Of a DNA stretch of 47,477 nt, positions 32,617 to 40,887 are shown piece by piece. The DNA comes from a virus: positions 1 through 47,477 of IMG/VR virus record IMGVR_UViG_3300010392_001043; one strand, 5' to 3'. Within the stretch, counting starts at the first letter, position 1, and every line of letters starts with the position of its first letter. A program made the translations under genes and the position numbers. The notes beneath the pieces are model-generated. The model was given only the letters and a program-made list of their open reading frames with translations. It did not search any database and was not told the DNA's origin.

Positions 32617-33765
32617 TTAATTTACCTTTTTGTTGCCAAAAACCCTAGCGGCTTTTGATTTAGTTGAATCCACAATCTTGGTTTTACCAGGTGGACGTTT
32701 AGAATACATGCTAATGACACTTTCGTCAATTAGTTTTTTAGCTTGAGTTGGTGTAATTACACCAGGCTTAGATAAATCAACATCCATTAGTTGGCCGAGT
32801 GATATCACCTGGTCCACTGATTTAGTCCAAGCCAATCGACCGGGCGGATTGTCAAGCGCTAACCCATCAATCACAACGTTGTTTTTAATTGACGCAATAA
32901 TTTGAGCATCAATTGCGTTAAGTCGACCATTAATAGATTCCTGCGCTCGAACTAAAATTTCCCGTTGTGATTTAAGTTGATCAGGTGGTATCACTTCAAT
33001 TTGCATTGAGTTAGATACATCAATTGCGTTCATTGCGCTGCGGTTTGCTGTTTTACAAGCGTGAAATGCTGAACAATATTTACAATGCGATCCTGATTTA
33101 GTTGGAGGGTTTGCGGATAAAGCTAATTTAGCACTATCGCGCAACGTATCTAAATATAAACCGAGTAAATCAGATGCTTTGATTGAATGTGTTCTGACTG
33201 AACCATCAGCGTGATACGGTCTTGGTTGAACAATTGTAAGATTTACAGTTATGTCTGAAATCGGAGGCAACTGATTAAGTATACCGATCGCGTACTGAAT
33301 CAACTGGTAATTTTCAAACGGTTCAACAATCACGAAACCATACTTAAGATCCCACAGGTGTAGAGTGTTAGTTTCTTTATCAAATACCCAAGCGTCGGGT
33401 GTTCCTTCACTTTCGGTAGGATGTATTTCTGTGATTTTAACGTGCTGTTCAATTTGAAGTTTTGAGAGAACACCGCCTTTCTGACAAACATTTAATACAT
33501 CCATGACGTACATATCAGCACCTTCTGTCATTTCTTCAGTAATCATGACATCATTTGGCGCTTGCTTATCAATGAAGTCAGAACAAAGGAGAACATTATC
33601 ACCGGTAGTGTAACTGATGAGAACTTGTTCACCGACCCAATGAGCCGCTGTACCTTCTTCAGCGGCTTCATTCGTTTTGTTAGGTTCAGGGAATTGTTCT
33701 TGCATCTGAACAGAACCAGGACATTTAACCCACCTGTGGGATCCGCTTGGCCTTAACCTTGCCAT
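32617..33765 (-). CDS. DUF2800 nuclease (Cas4/RecB-like PD-(D/E)XK)
   Basis: 382 aa. N-terminal SGSHRWVKCPGSVQMQEQFP, then AAEEGTAAHWVGEQVL, are classic for DUF2800. The nuclease core is EGTPDAWVFDKETNTLHLWD followed by LKYG, i.e. D...DLKYG with ENYQLIQYAIG (Q-x3-Y). A Cys cluster near the C-terminus (SHCKYCSAFHACK) and the Cys in the N-terminal part could hold an iron-sulfur cluster as in Cas4/AddB. It probably processes DNA ends in phage recombination, next to SSB. It overlaps the upstream gene by 13 nt. Confidence 0.82.
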   Translation of the reverse strand: MARLRPSGSHRWVKCPGSVQMQEQFPEPNKTNEAAEEGTAAHWVGEQVLISYTTGDNVLLCSDFIDKQAPNDVMITEEMTEGADMYVMDVLNVCQKGGVLSKLQIEQHVKITEIHPTESEGTPDAWVFDKETNTLHLWDLKYGFVIVEPFENYQLIQYAIGILNQLPPISDITVNLTIVQPRPYHADGSVRTHSIKASDLLGLYLDTLRDSAKLALSANPPTKSGSHCKYCSAFHACKTANRSAMNAIDVSNSMQIEVIPPDQLKSQREILVRAQESINGRLNAIDAQIIASIKNNVVIDGLALDNPPGRLAWTKSVDQVISLGQLMDVDLSKPGVITPTQAKKLIDESVISMYSKRPPGKTKIVDSTKSKAARVFGNKKVN

Positions 33766-34562
33766 AATTCTTCTAACCGGTTATGAACGCGGAGAGCGTC
33801 ACCAGGATCTTTCATCAAATCTGTGATACTAGCGATGCCGAATTCCTCTAACACGCTGTTAACGATATTAGTGTAATCGGGGTTTGATTGTTGTCTTTTC
33901 ATGAATAAATCCATGACGGTATTGAAGTCAACGGCTGCGACGGGTTCAACGGCTGCGACGGGTTCAACGGCTGCGACGGGTTCAACGGCTGCGACGGGTT
34001 CAACGGCTGCGATGGGTTCAGCTTCACCATCTTTGTTGATTTCGAAGGCTTGTTCAGCTTTGAATTTATTATCAGCTTCAACGTGAGCAATTAATTCTTT
34101 ACTAACGCCGCGCAAATACTTCCACGAGTCATCTGATTTCAATCGTGTTTTCTTACTAGAATGAATACGTTCATCCCAGGGCATTCCTTTTGAATCGTAT
34201 TCACTAGGAGGGTTGATTTCAATGGTGGCTGATCCAGCAGGATCAACGGCGGTGATGTACCCTGCACCATAATCCCCTGTAGTTAACGGTTTCATATCAA
34301 TTTCTTTCGCTGCCTGTCGAATCGGGCTGATTGGTTTAAGAGATTCATTTATAACATTCTTAACATCTTCGACCGTTGGACGGAATACTTCTTCAGTGGT
34401 GCGAAGATCATCGGTTTCCACTTCTTCACCGAAATCAGCGGTGAACCGTCTTTCTTCAACACTTTTCTTAAACGGTGTATCGGGATTAGTTAACTCACTT
34501 AACACCTTTCCGAACGCTTTCGCTATGTCTAAGCGATGAGCTGGAAATTCAATTTTAATCAT
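33753..34562 (-). CDS. Phage recombination-operon protein with WDxRIHS motif
   Basis: 269 aa. Central GMPWDERIHSSKKTRLKSDD then SWKYLRGVSKELIAHVEA is a motif common in phage proteins next to SSB and DUF2800 genes; function unknown. A low-complexity linker of VAAVEP repeats (~residues 180-210) joins it to a helical C-terminus (VMDLFMKRQQSNPDYTNIVN). First gene of the minus operon, driven by the divergent promoter at 34607-34635; GAGGAAAA is its ribosome site. Confidence 0.7.
   Translation of the reverse strand: MIKIEFPAHRLDIAKAFGKVLSELTNPDTPFKKSVEERRFTADFGEEVETDDLRTTEEVFRPTVEDVKNVINESLKPISPIRQAAKEIDMKPLTTGDYGAGYITAVDPAGSATIEINPPSEYDSKGMPWDERIHSSKKTRLKSDDSWKYLRGVSKELIAHVEADNKFKAEQAFEINKDGEAEPIAAVEPVAAVEPVAAVEPVAAVEPVAAVDFNTVMDLFMKRQQSNPDYTNIVNSVLEEFGIASITDLMKDPGDALRVHNRLEELWQG
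33931..34020. repeat. Five 18-bp tandem repeats
   Basis: Five copies of ACGGCTGCGACGGGTTCA, the last with one change. On the minus strand they encode VAAVEP repeats, in frame. The number of copies is easy to expand or contract by slippage; it tethers two folded parts. Confidence 0.97.
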
Positions 34563-34606
34563 TTGGGGTTTTCCTCATATTATGTTTATTGACGATTTCG
34601 ATAATT

Positions 34607-34635
34607 ATCCTAACATCGGTTGACAAACCTGTCAA
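34607..34635 (-). promoter_or_regulatory. Divergent promoter C (leftward)
   Basis: Read on the minus strand: TTGACA (34635-34630), 17 nt, TAGGAT (34612-34607). The -35 is the right arm of the palindrome whose left arm is the -35 of the rightward promoter. It serves the 34562-to-28740 replication operon. Confidence 0.75.
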
Positions 34636-34648
34636 CTATCAATATTAT
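34620..34648 (+). promoter_or_regulatory. Divergent promoter C (rightward)
   Basis: TTGACA (34620-34625), 17 nt, TATTAT (34643-34648). Palindrome TTGACA-AACC-TGTCAA spans 34620-34635. Serves the helicase operon. One protein bound to the palindrome would cover both -35 boxes. Confidence 0.8.
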
Positions 34649-34679
34649 TGGTGTTACATTTTACATGAACGGGGCGAGA

Positions 34680-36317
34680 ATGAAACTTAGAGATTACCAA
34701 TTAGATCTAGTTAACGGTATACATGAAGCCTGGGAAACAGTTAAAAACGTTCTAGCGGTTGCGCCAACTGGTGCAGGGAAAACCGTTATTATTAGTAACA
34801 TCGTCGCTAATCACAATGGTAATACTTGCGTTATTGCCCATCGTCAAGAGTTAGTCAGTCAGATTTCTACTGCATTAGCGCGTAACGAAATCACTCATAA
34901 TGTTATCGGACCAAAATCTTTAATTTACGATATTGTTCAATTACACATTGATGAATTCGGTCGCTCGTATTATTCACCGGATGCAAAAACCGCTGTTGCG
35001 GGAGTGAGAACACTACTTCGAAGATCTGAAAAACTAGCAAGTTGGATGAGAAGCGTTACACTGTGGGTAACTGATGAAGCACATCATATAGTAAAAGATA
35101 ATCAATGGGGGAAAGCCTGCGATTTATTCCCGAATGCCAAAGGATTAGGCGTGACTGCTACACCTTTACGCCTGGATGGTGCCGGTCTTGGTAGTCATGA
35201 TGATGGTGTTTTTGATGAAATGATTGAAGGTCCGACAATGCGTGATTTAATCAATCGCGGATACCTGACAGATTACCGGGTGTTTGCTCCACCGTCTGAT
35301 TTAGATCTAGAAGGGGTTAACGTTAGTAAAACAACCGGTGAATATTCCCCCGTACAACTTAAAAAACGAGTCGAGAAATCTCACATTGTTGGTGACGTGG
35401 TTAAACATTATAAACGGATCGCTATGGGTAAACTCGGAATAACTTTTGCAACAGATGTTGATACCGCAACTCGTTTAGCTGATAAATACAATGATCAAGG
35501 TGTTCCCGCAGCCGTTGTGAGCGCTAAAACACCTGTTCGAGAACGTGCCAAGATATTACGAAAATTCAAGAACCGTGAAATATTGCAATTAGTTAACGTT
35601 GATTTATTTTCGGAGGGTTTCGATTTACCAGCAATCGAAGTTGTATCGATGGCTAGACCGACGCAATCGTATGGGATGTTCGTTCAAGCATTTGGGCGTG
35701 CTCTTAGAATATTACCGGGTAAAGATTACGCGATCATTATTGATCATGTCGGTAACATCATGAGGCATGGTCTTCCTGATAAACCTAAAATTTGGTCACT
35801 TGACCGGCGCGAGAAGTTCAGCAGAAAGAAACACGACCCCGATTTGATACCGATGAAAACTTGTAAGAACCCTGCTTGCTACGGAACATATGAAGCGGTT
35901 TATAAACAATGTCCATATTGCGGGATGATTGACATGCCTGGTCAACGGGGAACACCTGAACAAGTTGATGGTGATTTAACAGAACTTGATCCCGCTGTAC
36001 TCGCTGAAATGCGCGGTGAAGTGATCGATGTAGATAGTGATTTAGATCTAACATATATGCCTAATAACCCTGTAATAAGAATGAGTTTAGTTAAACAACA
36101 CGGTCTTAAACAACAGGCACAAAAAGAATTACGTGATGTGATAAAACTTCACGGCGGTTATCATGAAAAAATGGGTATTGATCAACCTGAATCATGGAAA
36201 CGGTTTTATTTCAGATTTAATATCGATATCATGAGTGCTCAAGCACTTAAAACAAAAGACGCTAACGAACTACGAGAACGAATTGAAAACTACTTAGGGG
36301 AAATTGAAAATGTTTAA
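34680..36317 (+). CDS. SF2 DNA helicase (UvsW/DEAH type) with zinc ribbon
   Basis: 545 aa from ATG 34680 (MKLRDYQLDLVNGI, the usual beginning; GGGGCGAG just upstream). In-frame upstream codons (TTG 34620, ATG 34665) lie in or beside the promoter. Motifs: Q-like RDYQ, Walker A APTGAGKTV, Ia VIAHRQELVSQI, DEAH (WVTDEAHHIV), III GVTATPLRLDG, then IV-VI (ITFATDVDTATRLADKYND, FSEGFDLPAIEVVSMARPTQ, QAFGRALR). Four cysteines (CKNPACYGT ... CPYCG) form a zinc ribbon near the C-terminus. It unwinds or anneals DNA in replication and recombination. Confidence 0.9.
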   Translation: MKLRDYQLDLVNGIHEAWETVKNVLAVAPTGAGKTVIISNIVANHNGNTCVIAHRQELVSQISTALARNEITHNVIGPKSLIYDIVQLHIDEFGRSYYSPDAKTAVAGVRTLLRRSEKLASWMRSVTLWVTDEAHHIVKDNQWGKACDLFPNAKGLGVTATPLRLDGAGLGSHDDGVFDEMIEGPTMRDLINRGYLTDYRVFAPPSDLDLEGVNVSKTTGEYSPVQLKKRVEKSHIVGDVVKHYKRIAMGKLGITFATDVDTATRLADKYNDQGVPAAVVSAKTPVRERAKILRKFKNREILQLVNVDLFSEGFDLPAIEVVSMARPTQSYGMFVQAFGRALRILPGKDYAIIIDHVGNIMRHGLPDKPKIWSLDRREKFSRKKHDPDLIPMKTCKNPACYGTYEAVYKQCPYCGMIDMPGQRGTPEQVDGDLTELDPAVLAEMRGEVIDVDSDLDLTYMPNNPVIRMSLVKQHGLKQQAQKELRDVIKLHGGYHEKMGIDQPESWKRFYFRFNIDIMSAQALKTKDANELRERIENYLGEIENV

Positions 36318-37194
36318 AAGATTAGATGAATCATATGATAAAGACTCATTGAGAACACCACAATACATTATGAATTGGTTAGCAAAGAGATACACTTTCG
36401 ACATCGATCTTGCTGCGAGTCACAACAACGGATGGTGTGATACTTATTTCACGAAAGAAGATGATGCGTTAAGTAAAAACTGGATAAAATACGGTAAAAT
36501 CGGTTTTTGCAATCCCCCGTACAGTAAAGCCAAAGGTATGAAGATCGGACACGTTGATCTGTTTGTTAATAAAGCAATAGAGCAAGCAAAGTTAGGTTTT
36601 ACAACAGTGATGTTAATTCCTGAACTCAACGGTGAAGCACGTACAAAAAGCATCATGACTCATGCAACGAAAATATACCACTTTGACAGAAGGGTGAGTT
36701 TTATTCATCCGATCACCGGGCGCGAATGCGCGGGCAATAACCGAGGATCAATCATTGTTGAGTTTAGCCAAAAACCGCAATATGTCTCACCACCACCCGT
36801 TCACATATTTGTATCACTTGAATGGGTTTACAGCAACGCGTTAAAAGAATGCGGTTTATGTAAGAATCAAAGAGTCTTGAATAAAAAGATTCATAATATA
36901 AAAATATGTGACACATGTGATTCAAAAAATTGGCAAACAACGAAAGACATGTCTGAACTTTTAGGAATGTGTGAATCAACCGTGATTTCACATATTCATT
37001 GTAGTAGCAAGAAAGTACCATCGCCAGATTTGAAGATCACATGTGATTTGAAAATTATGACAGGTAAGAAAAACATAATATCCTCTGATTCGAAAGGGTT
37101 TTACCTGTGGAAACCTAAGACATTGAACCTGTATGATAAGGCCAACATGTTATTAAACAAGAAACTAATTGACGAACCTGTCATTATAGATTAA
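36310..37194 (+). CDS. dam: DNA N6-adenine methyltransferase (phage Dam) with zinc/HTH extension
   Basis: 294 aa from ATG 36310 (GGGGAA 9 nt upstream). Phage_dam features: DSLRTPQYIMNWLAKRYTFD, IDLAASHNN, and the catalytic IGFCNPPYSKAKG (NPPY). Residues after ~170 are extra: two CxxC pairs (CGLCKN, CDTCDS) and TKDMSELLGMCESTVISHIH, which looks like a small HTH, then a basic beta end. Adenine methylation of phage DNA would block host restriction. The gene end contains promoter D1. Confidence 0.85.
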   Translation: MFKRLDESYDKDSLRTPQYIMNWLAKRYTFDIDLAASHNNGWCDTYFTKEDDALSKNWIKYGKIGFCNPPYSKAKGMKIGHVDLFVNKAIEQAKLGFTTVMLIPELNGEARTKSIMTHATKIYHFDRRVSFIHPITGRECAGNNRGSIIVEFSQKPQYVSPPPVHIFVSLEWVYSNALKECGLCKNQRVLNKKIHNIKICDTCDSKNWQTTKDMSELLGMCESTVISHIHCSSKKVPSPDLKITCDLKIMTGKKNIISSDSKGFYLWKPKTLNLYDKANMLLNKKLIDEPVIID

Positions 37195-37197
37195 GAT
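37169..37197 (+). promoter_or_regulatory. Palindromic early-type promoter D1, inside the end of dam
   Basis: TTGACG (37169-37174), 17 nt, TAAGAT (37192-37197). Near-palindrome TTGAC-GAACCT-GTCAT. The shared leader GTTAATCGAA follows at once. It overlaps the last codons and stop of dam and precedes the gene at 37233. Confidence 0.65.
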
Positions 37198-37232
37198 GGG
37201 TTAATCGAAGCTTTATTAAACTTGGGGTAAAG

Positions 37233-37469
37233 ATGAAATGCAAACACGGAACTATTCTACACGGCGCAAAATGTGCAAATTGCGAAATCGAAGCAACCAG
37301 ATACCCCGCTACGTTAGACAAAATAACAAAAGTCGCAGTTCGACGCGCTGAAAAAATGATCGCTCAATATCGAAAGATTGATGAGATAGGTCAAATCCCG
37401 TGGCGATCTCGCATTAATTGGGGTATAGGTGTAAAGAATGTTCATTTTTGTATAGATGTGACAGCATGA
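37233..37469 (+). CDS. Small zinc-knuckle-like protein
   Basis: 78 aa. N-terminal MKCKHGTILHGAKCANCEIE has a C-x-H...C-x2-C arrangement typical of small phage proteins beside replication genes. The rest is basic and helical (KVAVRRAEKMIAQYRKID). GGGG ribosome site before the ATG. TGA overlaps the next ATG (ATGA). Confidence 0.6.
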   Translation: MKCKHGTILHGAKCANCEIEATRYPATLDKITKVAVRRAEKMIAQYRKIDEIGQIPWRSRINWGIGVKNVHFCIDVTA

Positions 37470-37933
37470 ACCTATATGAATGGTCGCAACGGTGGAAAAT
37501 ATCACCACAGGCATTGATTGAGTTACATGATATGTTCGGCACCAATCGAAATCATAACCCTGTTGATATGAGCGAGGCAGCTATTCAGCAACGGGTTAGA
37601 TTGAAGGTGAGTCAAGCGGGCGACCGATTATTTCGAAATAACGTTGGTGTTCTGAGAAACGATCAAGGTGTGCCGGTTCGATACGGTTTAGCTAACGAAA
37701 GTTCGCAAATGAACAAAGTGTTGAAATCTAGCGACTTGATTGGTATTACCCGTGTTTTAATCACTCCCGACCATGTGGGATCTTACCTGGGGGTTTTCAC
37801 AGCGTACGAAACAAAAAAAGGTGATTGGACATACAAAGGGAACGATCACGAAGTTGCACAATGGAACTTCATTAAATTAGTATCATCCCTGGGTGGTATT
37901 GGTAAATTCATTAATAACGCTGATCAGATATAA
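37466..37933 (+). CDS. VRR-NUC domain nuclease
   Basis: 155 aa from ATG 37466 (an in-frame upstream start at 37418 lies inside the previous gene and lacks a ribosome site). Residues ~40-150 match VRR-NUC: SEAAIQQRVRLKVSQAGDRL FRNNVG, SDLIGITRVLI, FTAYETKKGDW (the D...ExK active site) and HEVAQWNFIKLVSSLGGIG. These phage nucleases resolve or process branched DNA. Fits the helicase-recombination cluster. Confidence 0.82.
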   Translation: MNLYEWSQRWKISPQALIELHDMFGTNRNHNPVDMSEAAIQQRVRLKVSQAGDRLFRNNVGVLRNDQGVPVRYGLANESSQMNKVLKSSDLIGITRVLITPDHVGSYLGVFTAYETKKGDWTYKGNDHEVAQWNFIKLVSSLGGIGKFINNADQI

Positions 37934-37937
37934 GTTA

Positions 37938-37966
37938 TTGACAAGTTCGTTATTAACGATTAATAT
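37938..37966 (+). promoter_or_regulatory. Early-type promoter D2
   Basis: TTGACA (37938-37943), 17 nt, TAATAT (37961-37966). Here the right palindrome arm is degenerate; instead TCGTT-ATT-AACGA follows. It lies 29 bp before the TetR-like gene, so this variant could be an autoregulated operator. Confidence 0.75.
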
Positions 37967-37994
37967 AAGTGATTCTAAACATTAGAGAGATTTT

Positions 37995-38306
37995 ATGAGT
38001 AATAGTAAAAGAATGAAGCCGGATGATAGGAAAGACGAGATCTTAAAAGCTGCTCTTGTTGTTTCTGAAATTCATGGTTATGATAAAATAACACGCGCTC
38101 AGGTTGCTCAACAGGCGAATGGTTGTGCCGAATCTTTAGTTTCAAACTACTTTGGTACCATGGTTGAATTCAGACGTAAATTAATGCGTGAAGCTATTGC
38201 TACCGAAAATTTGAAAATAATTGCTCAAGGTGTAATAGTTAAAGATGTTCACGCGTTAAAAGCTCCGTTGGAGTTACGACAACGCGCTGTTATTTCTTGT
38301 ATTTAA
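37995..38306 (+). CDS. Small TetR-like DNA-binding protein
   Basis: 103 aa. N-terminal helix KDEILKAALVVSEIHGYDKI and the HTH TRAQVAQQANGCAESLVSNY FGT are typical of TetR/AcrR N-terminal domains (helices 1-4, F/YF turn). The C-terminus (RRKLMREAIATENLKIIAQG ... HALKAPLELRQRAVI) is too short for a TetR ligand pocket. Phages often carry this short form upstream of the primase. It is the only clear candidate in the window to bind the repeated palindromes. SD AGAGAG. Confidence 0.8.
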   Translation: MSNSKRMKPDDRKDEILKAALVVSEIHGYDKITRAQVAQQANGCAESLVSNYFGTMVEFRRKLMREAIATENLKIIAQGVIVKDVHALKAPLELRQRAVISCI

Positions 38307-38324
38307 AACAATAAGGCGATTAAT

Positions 38325-40757
38325 ATGGGGGAATTACCAGCGTGTTTCTTTGCGCTCGCTAAATATCGGCAATTCGTAATATGGCAAGCGACACCAAATA
38401 AGAAAGATCCGAACAAAACCGATAAGATAACAATAAATCCATCGACACTTAAAAGACATGATGCTCATGATTCATCGATTTGGTTTGATGCTAACACCGC
38501 AATCAGTACGGCTGCGATGCTTGGTGAATCATACAGTGCAGGTTTTGTATTCACTAAACAAGACCCTTTTTGGTTTTTCGATCTAGATGGTTGTACTACT
38601 GAAGATGGTCAATGGACTCAAGAAGCTGTAAATTTTTGTAATCATTTTCAAGGTGCAGCAATAGAAATATCTCATAGTCGCAAGGGTTTACACATCATCG
38701 GATCAGGTGCTCAATCTATCAGTGAGCATAGCAAGAAAAACATTCCACTCGGATTAGAGTTTTATACATCTTCTCGATTCGTAGCATTAACCGGCATCGG
38801 CGCTAAAGGTGACGCTGGGTTTGACGCTTCTCATTTACTACCCGATTTTGCAGCTTATTACTTTCCGCCAAAACTCCACGTATCCGCAAAAGAATGGACA
38901 ACTGAACCCGATCCAAATTCAAGACCGTTGAAAACCGACGCGGCACTTATCAAACGAATGTGTGAAACTACCAACGCCGCTTCAGTGTTCGGTGATAAAG
39001 TTAGCGCTCGTGATTTGTGGGAATGCAACGAAGAAAAACTTTCTGTTGCTTATCCCAGCTTTAACAATCATAGTTATTTCGATCATTCTAGTGCTGACCA
39101 GGCGTTATGTAATCATCTTGCATTCTGGACTGGTAAAAACTGTGAAAGAATGGATGAGTTATTCAGAAAATCAAGTTTGATTCGTGACAAGTGGGAAAAA
39201 CGAAAAGACTATCGACAAGACACAATTCTTAAATCATGTGGAAGTTGTCAGAACGTTTACGGATCTGACAAAGCAGCGAAAGAAAATGCTGTTGTTGAAT
39301 GGAAGCCAACTATAGAAGAAGCTGATCGAAGCGGCATGAAATTATTAGGCGGTAGTAGGATACTTCCTTACGAATCGAGATCTGATTTCTTCAAAGATCA
39401 TGTATTTCTTACCAAATTAGCCAAAGTTTTTTGTCCGGACGGTGTGACCAGGGGGAAATCAGATTACAATGCAATGTATACAACAATGGAATTTAGACCG
39501 TTGTTTGGTGGCAAGTCGATAGACACAGCCTGGAATGCTTACATCGAATGTGATGAAATAGAACGTGCTGAATCTTTCGATACCGCGTATCGACCCGAAA
39601 TGGATTTTAGCAAAATATTCAAAGAAGGTGGTCGCGACTGGGTGAACTGTTACCAAAATCGCGATGGTGCAAGATTAGAGGGTGACGCTTCTCCTTTCTT
39701 CAACCACATTAAAACAATTCTGCCAAACGGTCGCGATGCTGAAATTCTCATATCCTGGTTAGCCGCTTTAATTCAATATCCTGGTGTTAAGTTCAAATGG
39801 TCGCCGTTCATACAGGGCGCGCAAGGCAATGGTAAATCGTTACTAGCTGACGTGATTAGATACTGTGTCGGTTCTGAGCATGTGACAGACATCAACCCTG
39901 AAGAAGTTTGCACCGGCGGCGGTAAATTCAATGCTTTTCTTAAAACTAATCGTGTCGGTGTACTTGAAGAATTGAAAACAGGCTCTAGAAACGAAGCTGA
40001 AGCGACGTTGAAACGATGGATCGGACTGGATAATTTACAGATACAAGGTAAAGGCGTTGACCAAACAGCGAGTAAAATCTGCATGAATTTCTTAATTAAT
40101 AGTAACCACAAGGACGGTATATTGATTGAAGATATGACTAGACGATTTGCACCACTGTATTGCGCTCAGCAAGACATGGATGACTTGATAGCTGCTGATA
40201 TGCACGAAGATGGTAAATATTTCATTGAGCTTTTTGACTGGTTTGAAAATAAGGGCGGATGGGCAATCACTGCTAATTTTCTCGATACTTACGTTATTGC
40301 TGACGCATTGAATGCTGCTACTTATTGCAAAAGAGCGCCCACCACTAGTAGTAAAACTGAAGCGGTCAACGAGTCTAAATCTAGACCACACCAGGCGTTG
40401 ATTGAAATTCTATCGTCTGGTAGAGCTGGTACTATGAAAGGCTGGGTAAGTACTCACGCGCTTAAGTTGATTTACAAGGATGTTTATTTCATGAAACCGC
40501 CATCAGGTCAAATGATAGCGAAATATCTTATTGCAGAGGGTTATATTCGACATCCTGCATTGAAAAATAATGGTCGAACTAATAAACATATTTTACAAGA
40601 AGGGGGAGAGAAACCAATTCTTTACGTTAAAAAAGGAAGTGTTCAATCTCGCATAGAAGATGCGAGCAAAGCAACAGATAAGTATATGATATCCCAGGGT
40701 TACATAAGTGCCGGATTGTCGCAACCAGGGAGTAATTTAACTAATAAACAGGTGTAG
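38325..40757 (+). CDS. Primase-polymerase / helicase (AEP + D5-like)
   Basis: 810 aa. Residues 1-190: archaeo-eukaryotic-type primase domain, with FVIWQATPNKKDPNKTDKIT, FVFTKQDPFWFFDLDGCTTE (catalytic acid pair) and ISHSRKGLHIIGSG. Residues ~225-310: small helical DUF927/D5-N-like part (ASVFGDKVSARDLWECNEEK, LAFWTGKNCERMDELFRKSS). Then an SF3 helicase: Walker A FIQGAQGNGKSLLADVIRYC, B motif VGVLEELKT, sensor FLINSNHKDGI. It primes and unwinds phage DNA. A 25-nt piece is shared exactly with 43290-43314. Confidence 0.9.
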   Translation: MGELPACFFALAKYRQFVIWQATPNKKDPNKTDKITINPSTLKRHDAHDSSIWFDANTAISTAAMLGESYSAGFVFTKQDPFWFFDLDGCTTEDGQWTQEAVNFCNHFQGAAIEISHSRKGLHIIGSGAQSISEHSKKNIPLGLEFYTSSRFVALTGIGAKGDAGFDASHLLPDFAAYYFPPKLHVSAKEWTTEPDPNSRPLKTDAALIKRMCETTNAASVFGDKVSARDLWECNEEKLSVAYPSFNNHSYFDHSSADQALCNHLAFWTGKNCERMDELFRKSSLIRDKWEKRKDYRQDTILKSCGSCQNVYGSDKAAKENAVVEWKPTIEEADRSGMKLLGGSRILPYESRSDFFKDHVFLTKLAKVFCPDGVTRGKSDYNAMYTTMEFRPLFGGKSIDTAWNAYIECDEIERAESFDTAYRPEMDFSKIFKEGGRDWVNCYQNRDGARLEGDASPFFNHIKTILPNGRDAEILISWLAALIQYPGVKFKWSPFIQGAQGNGKSLLADVIRYCVGSEHVTDINPEEVCTGGGKFNAFLKTNRVGVLEELKTGSRNEAEATLKRWIGLDNLQIQGKGVDQTASKICMNFLINSNHKDGILIEDMTRRFAPLYCAQQDMDDLIAADMHEDGKYFIELFDWFENKGGWAITANFLDTYVIADALNAATYCKRAPTTSSKTEAVNESKSRPHQALIEILSSGRAGTMKGWVSTHALKLIYKDVYFMKPPSGQMIAKYLIAEGYIRHPALKNNGRTNKHILQEGGEKPILYVKKGSVQSRIEDASKATDKYMISQGYISAGLSQPGSNLTNKQV

Positions 40758-40761
40758 ACGT

Positions 40762-40884
40762 ATGAAAAATTTATTATCAATTATATTGTGTTTATCAGCA
40801 ACAGTGTTAGTAATCACCGGAAATGTGGTTACTGGTTATGTATTTTTAAGTGTCGGAATTTGGACACAAGAAGCGGAGAGATAA
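40762..40884 (+). CDS. Small membrane peptide (40 aa)
   Basis: MKNLLSIILCLSATVLVITG then NVVTGYVFLSVGIWTQEAER: almost wholly hydrophobic until the charged last residues, one or two TM. It lies in the gap between primase and thyX, 3 nt before the thyX ATG. Role unknown; shared operon with thyX. Confidence 0.5.
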   Translation: MKNLLSIILCLSATVLVITGNVVTGYVFLSVGIWTQEAER

Positions 40885-40887
40885 AAA

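Noticed and set aside
33931-34020. CRISPR-like array
   Set aside because: Repeats are adjacent without spacers and encode an in-frame peptide repeat.
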